A DNA stretch of 6,701 nt. Origin: Acidobacteriota bacterium (GTDB lineage: Bacteria > Acidobacteriota > Terriglobia > Terriglobales > Acidobacteriaceae). The stretch covers positions 1 to 6,701 of the forward strand of contig JAJZIF010000210.1 of NCBI GenBank assembly GCA_021810735.1, read 5' to 3'. Shown here one piece after another: positions 1 through 5,714 of the stretch. The notes under the pieces are model-generated. The model saw nothing but the letters and a program-made list of their open reading frames with translations, was not told where the DNA came from and did not search any database. Position numbers and translations under genes: made by a program. Numbering within the stretch: position 1 is the stretch's first letter; every line of letters begins with the position of its first letter.

Positions 1-69
1 CCTGGTCGGGATCGAACCGACCCCCTCTTCCATGCCATGGAAGCGCGCTCCCAGCTGCGCCACAGGCCC
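1..69 (-). tRNA. tRNA-Ala(GGC), 3' end cut by the window edge
   Basis: Read on the minus strand from 69, the sequence folds as a tRNA: acceptor 5' strand GGGCCTG, D arm with GCGC/GCGC stem, anticodon stem CTTCC/GGAAG around the loop ATGGCAT, a 5-nt variable loop, and T arm GTCGG-TTCGATC-CCGAC. The anticodon is GGC, which reads alanine GCC/GCU codons. Only CAGG of the 3' acceptor strand is inside the window, so about three acceptor bases, the discriminator base and the CCA end cannot be judged. The gene is divergent from the protein gene that begins at 171 and has its own promoter at 86-114. Confidence 0.95.
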
Positions 70-85
70 ACAGACGACTAAGCTT

Positions 86-114
86 ATTCTCATGGAGCGG
101 AAGGAATTCGTCAA
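86..114 (-). promoter_or_regulatory. sigma-70-type promoter of the tRNA-Ala gene
   Basis: On the minus strand a -35 box TTGACG (109-114, five of six consensus bases) is followed by a 17-nt spacer and a -10 box GAGAAT (86-91, four of six). Transcription would start near 79, giving a leader of about 10 nt before the tRNA at 69, which is normal for a tRNA gene. Boxes, spacer and position are seen directly. Promoter activity is inferred. Confidence 0.6.
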
Positions 115-118
115 TGAA

Positions 119-147
119 CCCGGACCGAGTTTCATGAACGGTCCGGG
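119..147. repeat. perfect 9-bp inverted repeat between the divergent tRNA and protein genes
   Basis: CCCGGACCG (119-127) and CGGTCCGGG (139-147) are perfect inverted copies separated by 11 nt. The loop itself contains the palindrome TTCATGAA (131-138). No T-run follows on either strand, so a classical intrinsic terminator is unlikely. The repeat lies just upstream of the tRNA -35 box on one strand and in the probable promoter/leader of the 171-902 gene on the other, so it could be an operator or a leader hairpin. Confidence 0.5.
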
Positions 148-153
148 AACCGG

Positions 154-162
154 AAGGTGGAG
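154..162 (+). promoter_or_regulatory. ribosome binding site for the exported protein at 171
   Basis: AAGGTGGAG lies 8 nt before the ATG at 171. It favours that start over the in-frame ATG at 228, which sits directly before the hydrophobic signal segment but has no purine-rich site upstream. Confidence 0.5.
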
Positions 163-170
163 TCGAGGAA

Positions 171-902
171 ATGACGGGAAAAGCGCAGAAACAATCCCAG
201 CCCAGTGAACGGTACGGTCTTCGGGCGATGGGCATATTGCGAATTGGCGCAATCGCCGTTCTGACTACTGTCAGTGTGCCGTTGTGCGCGCAGGCGACTG
301 GTTCAACGGCCCCCGCGCCCGCGCGAAGCTGGGTTTCCGCAGCCGTTCGGCCAGCGCTGGCCCAGGTGGGTGAAACAGTTGGTCAGGTAAATGTGCAGCG
401 CTGGAAGGTAAGGCGCAATGTGCGGCAGGTCATGAACGGGGACATTGAATCCATTCAGCAGGATCTGAGCGGGACACTGGCAGGCCTCCTTGAAAAGGCG
501 GATGCTGCTCCCGGTTCGATTCCCGCGGCTTTCGCGGTGTACCGGAACGTCGATGCACTGTACGACACGCTGCTACGAGTGGTGGAGACGGCTGATTTTG
601 CGGCTCCCCGGGACGAAGCGGAGGAGCTGGTGACAACGCTCAACCGCCTGGAAAGCGCCCGTACTGCTCTGGGGGATGGGATCCTGAGCGGCGCGCAGAC
701 GCAGCAGGCGGAGGTCTTTCGTCTGCGGTCGGCGCTTGAAACGGCGCTACAGCATCAGCAGGTGAAAACGACGGTGGTGAACAACAGTCCGGAGACTCGA
801 TATGCGGAGCGCAGGCGGGCTGCGGAACGGAGAGCGCACCACGATTCCCGATACAAAGGGAAGAAGAAGGAACCGGCAAAGAAGGAGCCGCCGAGACCGT
901 AG
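171..902 (+). CDS. exported protein of unknown function with a basic C-terminal tail
   Basis: This encodes 243 residues with no domain I can name. Residues 1-24 are polar and basic, residues 25-39 are a hydrophobic core, and an A-Q-A signal-peptidase I site at 40-42 predicts secretion to the periplasm. Residues 43-75 are low-complexity and Ala/Pro-rich. The core (about 76-195) is predicted mostly helical, with a WKVRRNVRQ segment and a FAVYRNVDALYDTLLRVVE helix that I recall from uncharacterised acidobacterial proteins. The tail (about 207-243) is rich in Arg and Lys and ends in a Lys/Pro stretch (KKKEPAKKEPPRP), which could bind nucleic acid, cell wall or acidic lipids. The longer start at 171 is preferred because of its ribosome site. 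A start at 228 would give a tidier 24-residue signal peptide. It precedes the ECF sigma operon by 165 bp and probably has separate transcription. A role beside the sigma/anti-sigma pair is only inference. Confidence 0.75.
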   Translation: MTGKAQKQSQPSERYGLRAMGILRIGAIAVLTTVSVPLCAQATGSTAPAPARSWVSAAVRPALAQVGETVGQVNVQRWKVRRNVRQVMNGDIESIQQDLSGTLAGLLEKADAAPGSIPAAFAVYRNVDALYDTLLRVVETADFAAPRDEAEELVTTLNRLESARTALGDGILSGAQTQQAEVFRLRSALETALQHQQVKTTVVNNSPETRYAERRRAAERRAHHDSRYKGKKKEPAKKEPPRP

Positions 903-914
903 CTGAAGAACGTA

Positions 915-939
915 CGGCATCTCCGGGAACCTGATGCCG
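915..939. repeat. 7-bp inverted repeat enclosing the ECF -35 box
   Basis: CGGCATC (915-921) and GATGCCG (933-939) are perfect inverted copies. The 11-nt interval between them contains the -35 element GGAACCT (926-932), which abuts the right arm. It could be an operator controlling the sigma promoter, or an RNA hairpin at the end of the upstream gene, whose stop codon is at 900-902. No T-run follows, so evidence for termination is weak. Confidence 0.4.
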
Positions 940-954
940 CCAGGGAGTGTCTAA
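926..954 (+). promoter_or_regulatory. ECF (sigma-E-type) promoter of the sigma/anti-sigma operon
   Basis: GGAACCT (926-932), a 16-nt spacer and GTCTAA (949-954) match the known RpoE-type consensus GGAACTT / GTCTAA at all but one position with normal spacing. Transcription would start near 960-961, leaving a leader of about 107 nt before the sigma start codon at 1068. Because the next gene encodes an ECF sigma factor, positive autoregulation is the natural reading, as is typical of this family. The match is seen in sequence. Recognition by this particular sigma factor is inferred. Confidence 0.75.
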
Positions 955-979
955 AGAAACAGAGCGAGTGAGGACAGCG

Positions 980-1018
980 ACCGGATCCGGTACGCCAACA
1001 AGCGCGCTAGGATCCGGT
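980..1018 (+). repeat. repeated GGATCCGGT element in the leader of the sigma operon
   Basis: ACCGGATCCGGT (980-991) is a perfect 12-bp palindrome. Its right part, GGATCCGGT, recurs at 1010-1018, 27 bp downstream. The two copies could alternatively pair as a 9-bp stem (980-988 with 1010-1018) around a 21-nt loop in the mRNA leader. A third, partial copy GGATCGGG follows near 1030. Possible roles are a repressor site or a leader structure affecting sigma translation. No function is shown. Confidence 0.45.
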
Positions 1019-1067
1019 GCAGCTGCTCTGGATCGGGCATTTCCTGTTAGGCTGAAGGGAGCGAAAG

Positions 1068-1775
1068 ATGCAGGCGGGCGCGGCCGTGGGAAATCTGGCA
1101 GGGGTCATTGGAGTACATCCGGAGGAAGCTGCAGTCATTGAGCAGCTGAAGGCGGGATCGGAGGAGGCATTTGCCTGGCTGATTTCGCGGTACCAGCAGC
1201 CTATCTATAGTCTGATCTATCGCATCCTGCCCAATCCCGGCGATGCCGCCGATATTACCCAGGAAGTCTTTGTGAAGATCTTCCGGGGGGTTTCGCGTTT
1301 TCACGGAGAAGCCAGCCTGCGAACCTGGATCTACCGGATTGCCGTGCATGAAGCGCTGAATCAGCGGCGCTGGTGGTCGCGCCATCGGCAGCAGGAAGTC
1401 ACAATCGAAAGTGAATCGACGGGCTATGAGGAAGAGCCCCAATGGGGCTTGGGCGAAAGCCTGGTGGATCCTCACGGTACGCCGTTCGACGCAGCCGCGC
1501 AGACCGAGGTGGCCGAGCGAGTGGAAGCGGCTCTGCGAGAAGTGCCGGAACCCTTCCGCACGGTGGTTGTGTTGCGGGACATTGAAGGTTTCGGCTACGA
1601 GGAGATTGCGGAGATCCTGAAGGCCAACCTGGGCACGGTGAAGTCACGGCTGATGCGTGGCCGGGCGCACCTGAAAACTTTACTGGCGCCGTATATGCAG
1701 GCAGCGAGCCGAAGGCCGTCGCAATCCTCCGCCGGTTCTGTTTCCGATGGCTGCTCAGCCGAGGAGGCCATATGA
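1068..1775 (+). CDS. ECF-type RNA polymerase sigma factor (RpoE-like)
   Basis: This is a 235-residue sigma factor that would direct RNA polymerase to a set of envelope- or stress-related promoters. Sigma region 2 spans about 23-100 and includes the core-binding and -10 segment DITQEVFVKIFRGV and the motif LRTWIYRIAVHEALNQRR. A variable linker follows (about 104-144). Region 4 (about 145-206) carries the -35-binding helix-turn-helix around YEEIAEILKANLGTVKSRL. Regions 1 and 3 are absent, as expected for ECF factors. The last 25 residues are a Ser-rich extension beyond region 4. The start is firm: AAGGGAG lies 6 nt before the ATG, and an in-frame TGA is five codons upstream. The gene ends in an ATGA overlap with the anti-sigma gene and is preceded by a near-consensus ECF promoter at 926-954, so it probably activates itself. 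The signal and regulon cannot be read from here. Confidence 0.95.
   Translation: MQAGAAVGNLAGVIGVHPEEAAVIEQLKAGSEEAFAWLISRYQQPIYSLIYRILPNPGDAADITQEVFVKIFRGVSRFHGEASLRTWIYRIAVHEALNQRRWWSRHRQQEVTIESESTGYEEEPQWGLGESLVDPHGTPFDAAAQTEVAERVEAALREVPEPFRTVVVLRDIEGFGYEEIAEILKANLGTVKSRLMRGRAHLKTLLAPYMQAASRRPSQSSAGSVSDGCSAEEAI
1761..1775 (+). promoter_or_regulatory. strong ribosome site and ATGA coupling between sigma and anti-sigma genes
   Basis: GAGGAGG (1761-1767) lies inside the sigma coding sequence, 4 nt before the anti-sigma ATG at 1772. The sigma TGA occupies 1773-1775, overlapping that ATG. This arrangement implies translational coupling, which keeps the two proteins in a fixed ratio. Confidence 0.8.
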
Positions 1776-2452
1776 CCACATGTAAGTCGATTCGCTCGCA
1801 GTTCTCCTCCTATCTGGACGGAGATTTGACCGGCGTCGCCATGCAGACGATTGCAGGGCATCTGGCGACCTGTGTGGAGTGCGTCGAGGAATTTGGCCAG
1901 TGGCGGAAAACGCAGCAATCGCTGAGCAGTCTGGGACAGGCGCGAGCGCCGGAGGATCTTGGGCTTCGCGTCCGCGTGGCCTTGTCGCGGGAACGCGCCC
2001 GGACGGCGAGAAATCGGCTGGCAACCTGGAAAGTGCGGTGGGATAACACCTTCGCTCCGTTTCTGCTGCAGGCTTCGGCGGGGCTGGCCAGCGCGATCGT
2101 GCTGGTTGGAACCATGGGATTCCTGATTGGAGCGTTTGCGATTCCAGAACCAGCAGCCGCGCGGGATCAGGTTCCCGGAGCGGTTACGGCACCGCACTTC
2201 CTGTATTCGACGGTGGAAGCGGATGCGGGCACGGTGACGCAGCGGGGACGGCCGCTCACGGTGGAAGTTTTCGTGGATGCCCGGGGGCGAGTCTACGACT
2301 ACAACATCATTTCCGGGCCAACCGATCCGGGAACACGGGCGGATCTGGAAAGCCTGCTGCTGACGAGCGTCTTTCAGCCGGCAACTTCCTACGGGGAGCC
2401 GGTGAACGGTGTGGCACTGCTTTCATTTTCCGGCGTCTCCGTGCAGGGCTAG
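1772..2452 (+). CDS. membrane-anchored zinc-type (ZAS) anti-sigma factor with a TonB-C-like periplasmic domain
   Basis: This 226-residue protein should bind and silence the ECF sigma factor encoded just upstream. The cytoplasmic part has the anti-sigma zinc-finger pattern C4-x25-H30-x3-C34-x2-C37 (zf-HC2/ZAS). This has the same spacing as the redox-sensing anti-sigma factor RsrA, so zinc binding and perhaps thiol-based release are plausible. A single membrane helix lies at about 95-124. The periplasmic part (about 125-226) ends in a region at 162-222 whose pattern (VEVFVDARGRVYDY, later VFQPATSYGEPV, then a final beta strand) resembles the TonB C-terminal fold. This could be a ligand- or peptidoglycan-sensing module. 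The TonB-like call comes from pattern only and is less certain than the zinc finger. Release could occur by proteolysis, thiol oxidation or conformational change; the sequence does not decide. Confidence 0.88.
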   Translation: MTTCKSIRSQFSSYLDGDLTGVAMQTIAGHLATCVECVEEFGQWRKTQQSLSSLGQARAPEDLGLRVRVALSRERARTARNRLATWKVRWDNTFAPFLLQASAGLASAIVLVGTMGFLIGAFAIPEPAAARDQVPGAVTAPHFLYSTVEADAGTVTQRGRPLTVEVFVDARGRVYDYNIISGPTDPGTRADLESLLLTSVFQPATSYGEPVNGVALLSFSGVSVQG

Positions 2453-2483
2453 ACCCCCAGGGTCAACTTCTCATGGGGGCCCT
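2452..2483. terminator. GC-rich hairpins between the convergent operons, possible bidirectional terminator
   Basis: CCCCCA (2454-2459) pairs with TGGGGG (2474-2479) around a 14-nt loop. A shorter alternative, GACCC-CCA-GGGTC (2452-2464), starts at the last base of the anti-sigma stop codon, and AGGG (2459-2462) could also pair with CCCT (2480-2483). The position between two convergent genes suits a shared terminator. No run of T follows on either strand, so this is a weak candidate for factor-independent termination. Confidence 0.35.
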
Positions 2484-2519
2484 CTGCATTTGTCAGATGC
2501 TTCGCAGTAAAATCTCGCC

Positions 2520-2536
2520 GATCAATTGAATTGATC
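2520..2536. repeat. AT-rich palindrome overlapping the pump stop codon
   Basis: GATCAATT and AATTGATC are perfect 8-base inverted arms around one central G. The repeat overlaps the stop codon of the minus-strand pump gene (2535-2537). As RNA it would form at most a 6-bp, weak stem with a 5-nt loop, so it is more likely chance, a protein site or a minor 3'-end structure than a terminator. Confidence 0.35.
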
Positions 2537-5500
2537 AGGCATACTGCTCTGCCGCCTCATGCTCGTCTTTCGGAAGTTTGTCTCCCTGTCGGGCAAGCGT
2601 CACATACAGAGTGGGCAGCAGAAACAAACTGATCACCAGCGTTAAAGTGAGTCCTCCGACGATTACGATGGCAAAGGGGCGCTGAGCATCCGAACCGATG
2701 GCGTGCGACATCGCCGCCGGAAGCAGCCCCAGTGTGGCCACCAGCATGGTCATCAGGATCGGGCGAAGGCGCACACGTGCCGCCTCCAGTGCCGCATCTT
2801 CGATGGAGTATCCCCGCGAACGCAGTTGGTTGATGTACTCCAGCATGATCATGCCGATCTGGATGGAGACTCCGAAGAGTGCAAGCAGACCCACTCCGCT
2901 CGATACGCTGAAATAGGTGTGCGTCGCCAGCAGCGCGAGCAAACCTCCCAGAGGAGCCAGCGCCACATCAAGCAGAATGATCATGACCCATTTGAACGAG
3001 TTGAATGCGAAATACAACAGCAGGGAGATTCCAAGGATCGCGATCGGAATAATCTCATCGAGACGATGATCTGCCTGTTGCTCGCTCGTGTACTCTCCGG
3101 CCCACTCGAAGTGATAACCTGGCGGCAGCTTCACTTTCTGCTGCACGACCTGCATGGCCTGCTTCACCGTCGACCCAAGATCCCGTCCCCGCACACCGAA
3201 TTTAATGGGAATGAACCGCTCGTTGTTGTCCCGAAAAATCGTTGATGGGCCTTCCTGAATCCGGATGTGGCAAAGTTGCCCCAGCGACACTCGTGCGCCG
3301 CTCGGAGTCAGGATCCGGATAGACTTAATCGCCTGCACCGAAGTCCGAAAGTGGCGCTGATATCGCACAGCCAGAGGAAAACGCATGTCCCCGCGGAGAA
3401 TCGTGCTGACTTCCTTACCCCCCACCGCGCCTTCGACCGCCTGGCGAATCGCACCGACACTGATGCCGTAGCGACTCGCGAGGGATCGGCTCACAGTGAT
3501 ATTCATATTGGGTTGCCCCATCACGTCATAGATTCCCGTATCCACAACGCCCGGCACCGTCTTCAGCGCCGCCTGAACCTGTACCGCCTTTTTTGCAAGA
3601 ACCTTTAGGTCGGGTCCGAAGACCTTTACCCCGTTTTCTCCTCGCACACCGCTGACAGCCTCATCCACGTTGTCCTGGATCGGCTGCGAGAAATTCCAGC
3701 CGGCGTATGGCATCGCCTGCTTGAGTTTGCGATCCATTGCCTCAATCAGCAGGCTTTTGCTTGAGCGATACGGCTCCGGCCACTCAGACTGAGGCTTCAG
3801 CCCAACATAATACTGGGTGTTGAAGAAACCTGAAGCGGCCGTACCGTCATCGGGACGCCCGTCCTGGCTGACGATCGTGGTTGTTTCGGGAAACGAGGCG
3901 AGGATCAGGCGAGTCTTGTGTGCGACCTCCGCTCCCATGGTAGGCCCGGTGCTCATCGGCAGCATGCCGCGCACCCAGATGGCTCCTTCATCAAGGTGAG
4001 GCAGAAATTCCGATCCTATAACGCCGCTTCCGCCCAGAGCGAGCATGATGACAAGCAGACCACCCGACCCCCACAATACCGTCCGCCGGTTGCCCATACA
4101 CCAGCGCAATCCGCGCGCATAATGGTTCTCCACCCATCCCAGCACCGGGTTATGCCACTCACGCATACCTTTACTGAAAAGGAAGCTGGAAAGAACCGGC
4201 GCAATAATGAGCGCGAAGATCAGCGCGCCCACAAGGGCGAAAGACACTGTCCAGGCCATCGGTGTAAACAGTAGGCCAGAAACTCCGGGAAGGGCAAAGA
4301 TCGGGAGATAGGCAACAATGATGATGAGAATTGCAAAGAACACCGGACGTTGAATTTCGTGAGCGGCGAAGCTGATCAGCTCAAATTTCGACAGCGGTCT
4401 CTCATCTTTTCGGCATAAAACACGAAAGATGTTCTCCACCATCATGACCGTTCCATCCACCACCATCCCGAAATCCAAGGCCCCAAGTGATAACAGATTC
4501 GCCGGAATATGTCGCTGATCCAGACAGGTGGCCGCAAACAACAGAGAAAATGGAATGGTTCCCGCAACGATAAAGGCGCTGCGAGCATTGCCAAGAAATA
4601 TAAATAGGATCACCGTGACCAGCAGGAATCCGATGGTCAGATTCGTGAGGACGGTGTGTGTCGTGTAGTGAATAAGCGTGCTGCGATCGAGATAGGGAAC
4701 AATCTGAACGCCCCTGGGCAGCACATGTGCGTTCAGGTATTTGACTTCTTTCTCAATCCCCCGCAGCGTCGCCTCGGTAGGTGCGCCCTTTTCCAGCAGG
4801 ACGACGCCTTCCACGACGTCGTTGTTATCGATAATGGTGCCGTCCGGTTCGCGCACAGTTTTGCCGATTCGGCCCAGCCTCACCACATGGCCTTGTACGA
4901 CTGTGCCCACGTCGCTCACGTGAACGGGCGTGCCATCCACCTGCTTCAGCACGGTGTTCGCTATATCAGTGGTGTTCCGCATCCTGCCGATAACGCGAAC
5001 GTCGAACATTTGCTGTCCGTGTTCGATAAAGCCGCCGCCGGCGTTGTAATTGTTCGCCTTCAGCGCCCTCTCGACATCGCCAATGCTGAGTCCGTACTCG
5101 ATCAGCTTGTCGGGGTCCAGCCGAACCTGGTACTCCCTCGTTAATCCGCCGAAGCTGGAGTCGCCCACCACTCCCGGGACCGTCTTCATGCGCCGATTGA
5201 TTACCCAATCCTGCAGGGCCTTCAGCTGCATCAGGTCGTACTTCGGATTCGTGCTTCGCAGCGTGTACCAGTAGATCTGTCCGACCGGGCTATAATCCGG
5301 CCCGATCTGTGGAGTTATCCCATTCGGGAGACTCACGTTGGAGAGCCGCTCCAGCACCTGCTCGCGATTCCACAGGTCATTGGAGTTCTGGCTGAAAGTC
5401 ATCGATATGACGGAAAGTCCGAACATGGTGTGCGAGCGCATGTTCGTCATATTCCGAATCCCGTTCATCTGGGTCTCGATGGGTACGGAGATCTGTTTCT

Positions 5501-5684
5501 CAACCTCTTCCGGGGCATGTCCGGGCCACTGCGTGATCACTTGCACCCATTGCGGCGCCACATCCGGATAGGCCTCGATGGGCAGTGCATGAAATGAGAT
5601 CATGCCCCAGACCAGCATCAGCACCGCGATCGAAAGAATAAGAAATCGCTGGCGCAGTGCCGCATCAACCATTTTCTGAATCAT
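2535..5684 (-). CDS. czcA: heavy-metal efflux RND pump, CzcA/CusA family (HME)
   Basis: This 1049-residue inner-membrane proton/metal antiporter is the motor of a tripartite efflux complex and is full length for the family. It has the two-fold RND layout: TM1 at 13-33, a large periplasmic loop to about 340, TM2-6 at about 345-503, TM7 at about 535-554, a second periplasmic loop to about 875, and TM8-12 at about 877-1031. TM4 holds DFGMVVDGTVMMVEN (404-418) with D404, D410 and E417, the proton-relay acids of CzcA. This matches the DFG-x3-DG-x4-VEN signature of divalent-cation pumps, with Thr where Ala is usual. The TM11 region has the conserved VRLRPILMT. Aligned by eye to E. coli CusA, its methionines 573, 623 and 672 become Arg572, Asn622 and Glu675, so Cu(I)/Ag(I) export looks unlikely. 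Zn, Co, Cd or Ni are likelier, but the metal is not proven. The start is supported by AAGGAT 6 nt upstream. It lies 30 nt after the adaptor gene and is the last gene of the operon. Confidence 0.95.
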   Translation of the reverse strand: MIQKMVDAALRQRFLILSIAVLMLVWGMISFHALPIEAYPDVAPQWVQVITQWPGHAPEEVEKQISVPIETQMNGIRNMTNMRSHTMFGLSVISMTFSQNSNDLWNREQVLERLSNVSLPNGITPQIGPDYSPVGQIYWYTLRSTNPKYDLMQLKALQDWVINRRMKTVPGVVGDSSFGGLTREYQVRLDPDKLIEYGLSIGDVERALKANNYNAGGGFIEHGQQMFDVRVIGRMRNTTDIANTVLKQVDGTPVHVSDVGTVVQGHVVRLGRIGKTVREPDGTIIDNNDVVEGVVLLEKGAPTEATLRGIEKEVKYLNAHVLPRGVQIVPYLDRSTLIHYTTHTVLTNLTIGFLLVTVILFIFLGNARSAFIVAGTIPFSLLFAATCLDQRHIPANLLSLGALDFGMVVDGTVMMVENIFRVLCRKDERPLSKFELISFAAHEIQRPVFFAILIIIVAYLPIFALPGVSGLLFTPMAWTVSFALVGALIFALIIAPVLSSFLFSKGMREWHNPVLGWVENHYARGLRWCMGNRRTVLWGSGGLLVIMLALGGSGVIGSEFLPHLDEGAIWVRGMLPMSTGPTMGAEVAHKTRLILASFPETTTIVSQDGRPDDGTAASGFFNTQYYVGLKPQSEWPEPYRSSKSLLIEAMDRKLKQAMPYAGWNFSQPIQDNVDEAVSGVRGENGVKVFGPDLKVLAKKAVQVQAALKTVPGVVDTGIYDVMGQPNMNITVSRSLASRYGISVGAIRQAVEGAVGGKEVSTILRGDMRFPLAVRYQRHFRTSVQAIKSIRILTPSGARVSLGQLCHIRIQEGPSTIFRDNNERFIPIKFGVRGRDLGSTVKQAMQVVQQKVKLPPGYHFEWAGEYTSEQQADHRLDEIIPIAILGISLLLYFAFNSFKWVMIILLDVALAPLGGLLALLATHTYFSVSSGVGLLALFGVSIQIGMIMLEYINQLRSRGYSIEDAALEAARVRLRPILMTMLVATLGLLPAAMSHAIGSDAQRPFAIVIVGGLTLTLVISLFLLPTLYVTLARQGDKLPKDEHEAAEQYA

Positions 5685-5690
5685 AGCTAT

Positions 5691-5696
5691 ATCCTT
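5691..5696 (-). promoter_or_regulatory. ribosome binding site of the efflux pump gene
   Basis: AAGGAT on the minus strand ends 6 nt before the ATG at 5684. This supports the first of the two nearby in-frame ATGs (residues M1 and M5). It lies in the 30-nt gap after the adaptor stop codon, which is too short to suggest a separate promoter. Confidence 0.6.
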
Positions 5697-5714
5697 GGCG
5701 TTCTCGTGCCGCCC

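Noticed and set aside
1..69. tRNA gene as an integration site for a mobile element
   Set aside because: No integrase, direct repeat of the tRNA 3' end or other element gene is seen, and the 3' end where attachment sites usually lie is outside the window.
146..164. Possible second ECF promoter (GGAACCG ... GTC) ahead of the exported-protein gene
   Set aside because: The gap between the boxes is only 9 nt, and no GTCTAA-like box occurs at 15-17 nt, so co-regulation of this gene by the sigma factor is not supported.
947..1141. 64-residue plus-strand reading frame starting with GTG between the exported protein and the sigma gene
   Set aside because: It overlaps the ECF -10 box and the sigma start, its only purine-rich stretch touches the GTG with no spacer, and the composition is low-complexity. 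It looks like a chance frame in the leader.
4656..5144. Long plus-strand frames opposite the pump and adaptor genes (for example 162 and 191 residues)
   Set aside because: They lie antisense to well-conserved coding sequence, show no recognisable domain and are expected shadows of GC-rich codons.
1068..5684. Direct control of the metal efflux operon by the neighbouring ECF sigma factor, as in Cnr/Ncc-type metal-sensing systems
   Set aside because: The operons are convergent, the efflux promoter is outside the window, and the anti-sigma factor has a zinc-finger/TonB-C-like layout, not a recognised metal-sensor pair. Adjacency alone is not evidence.
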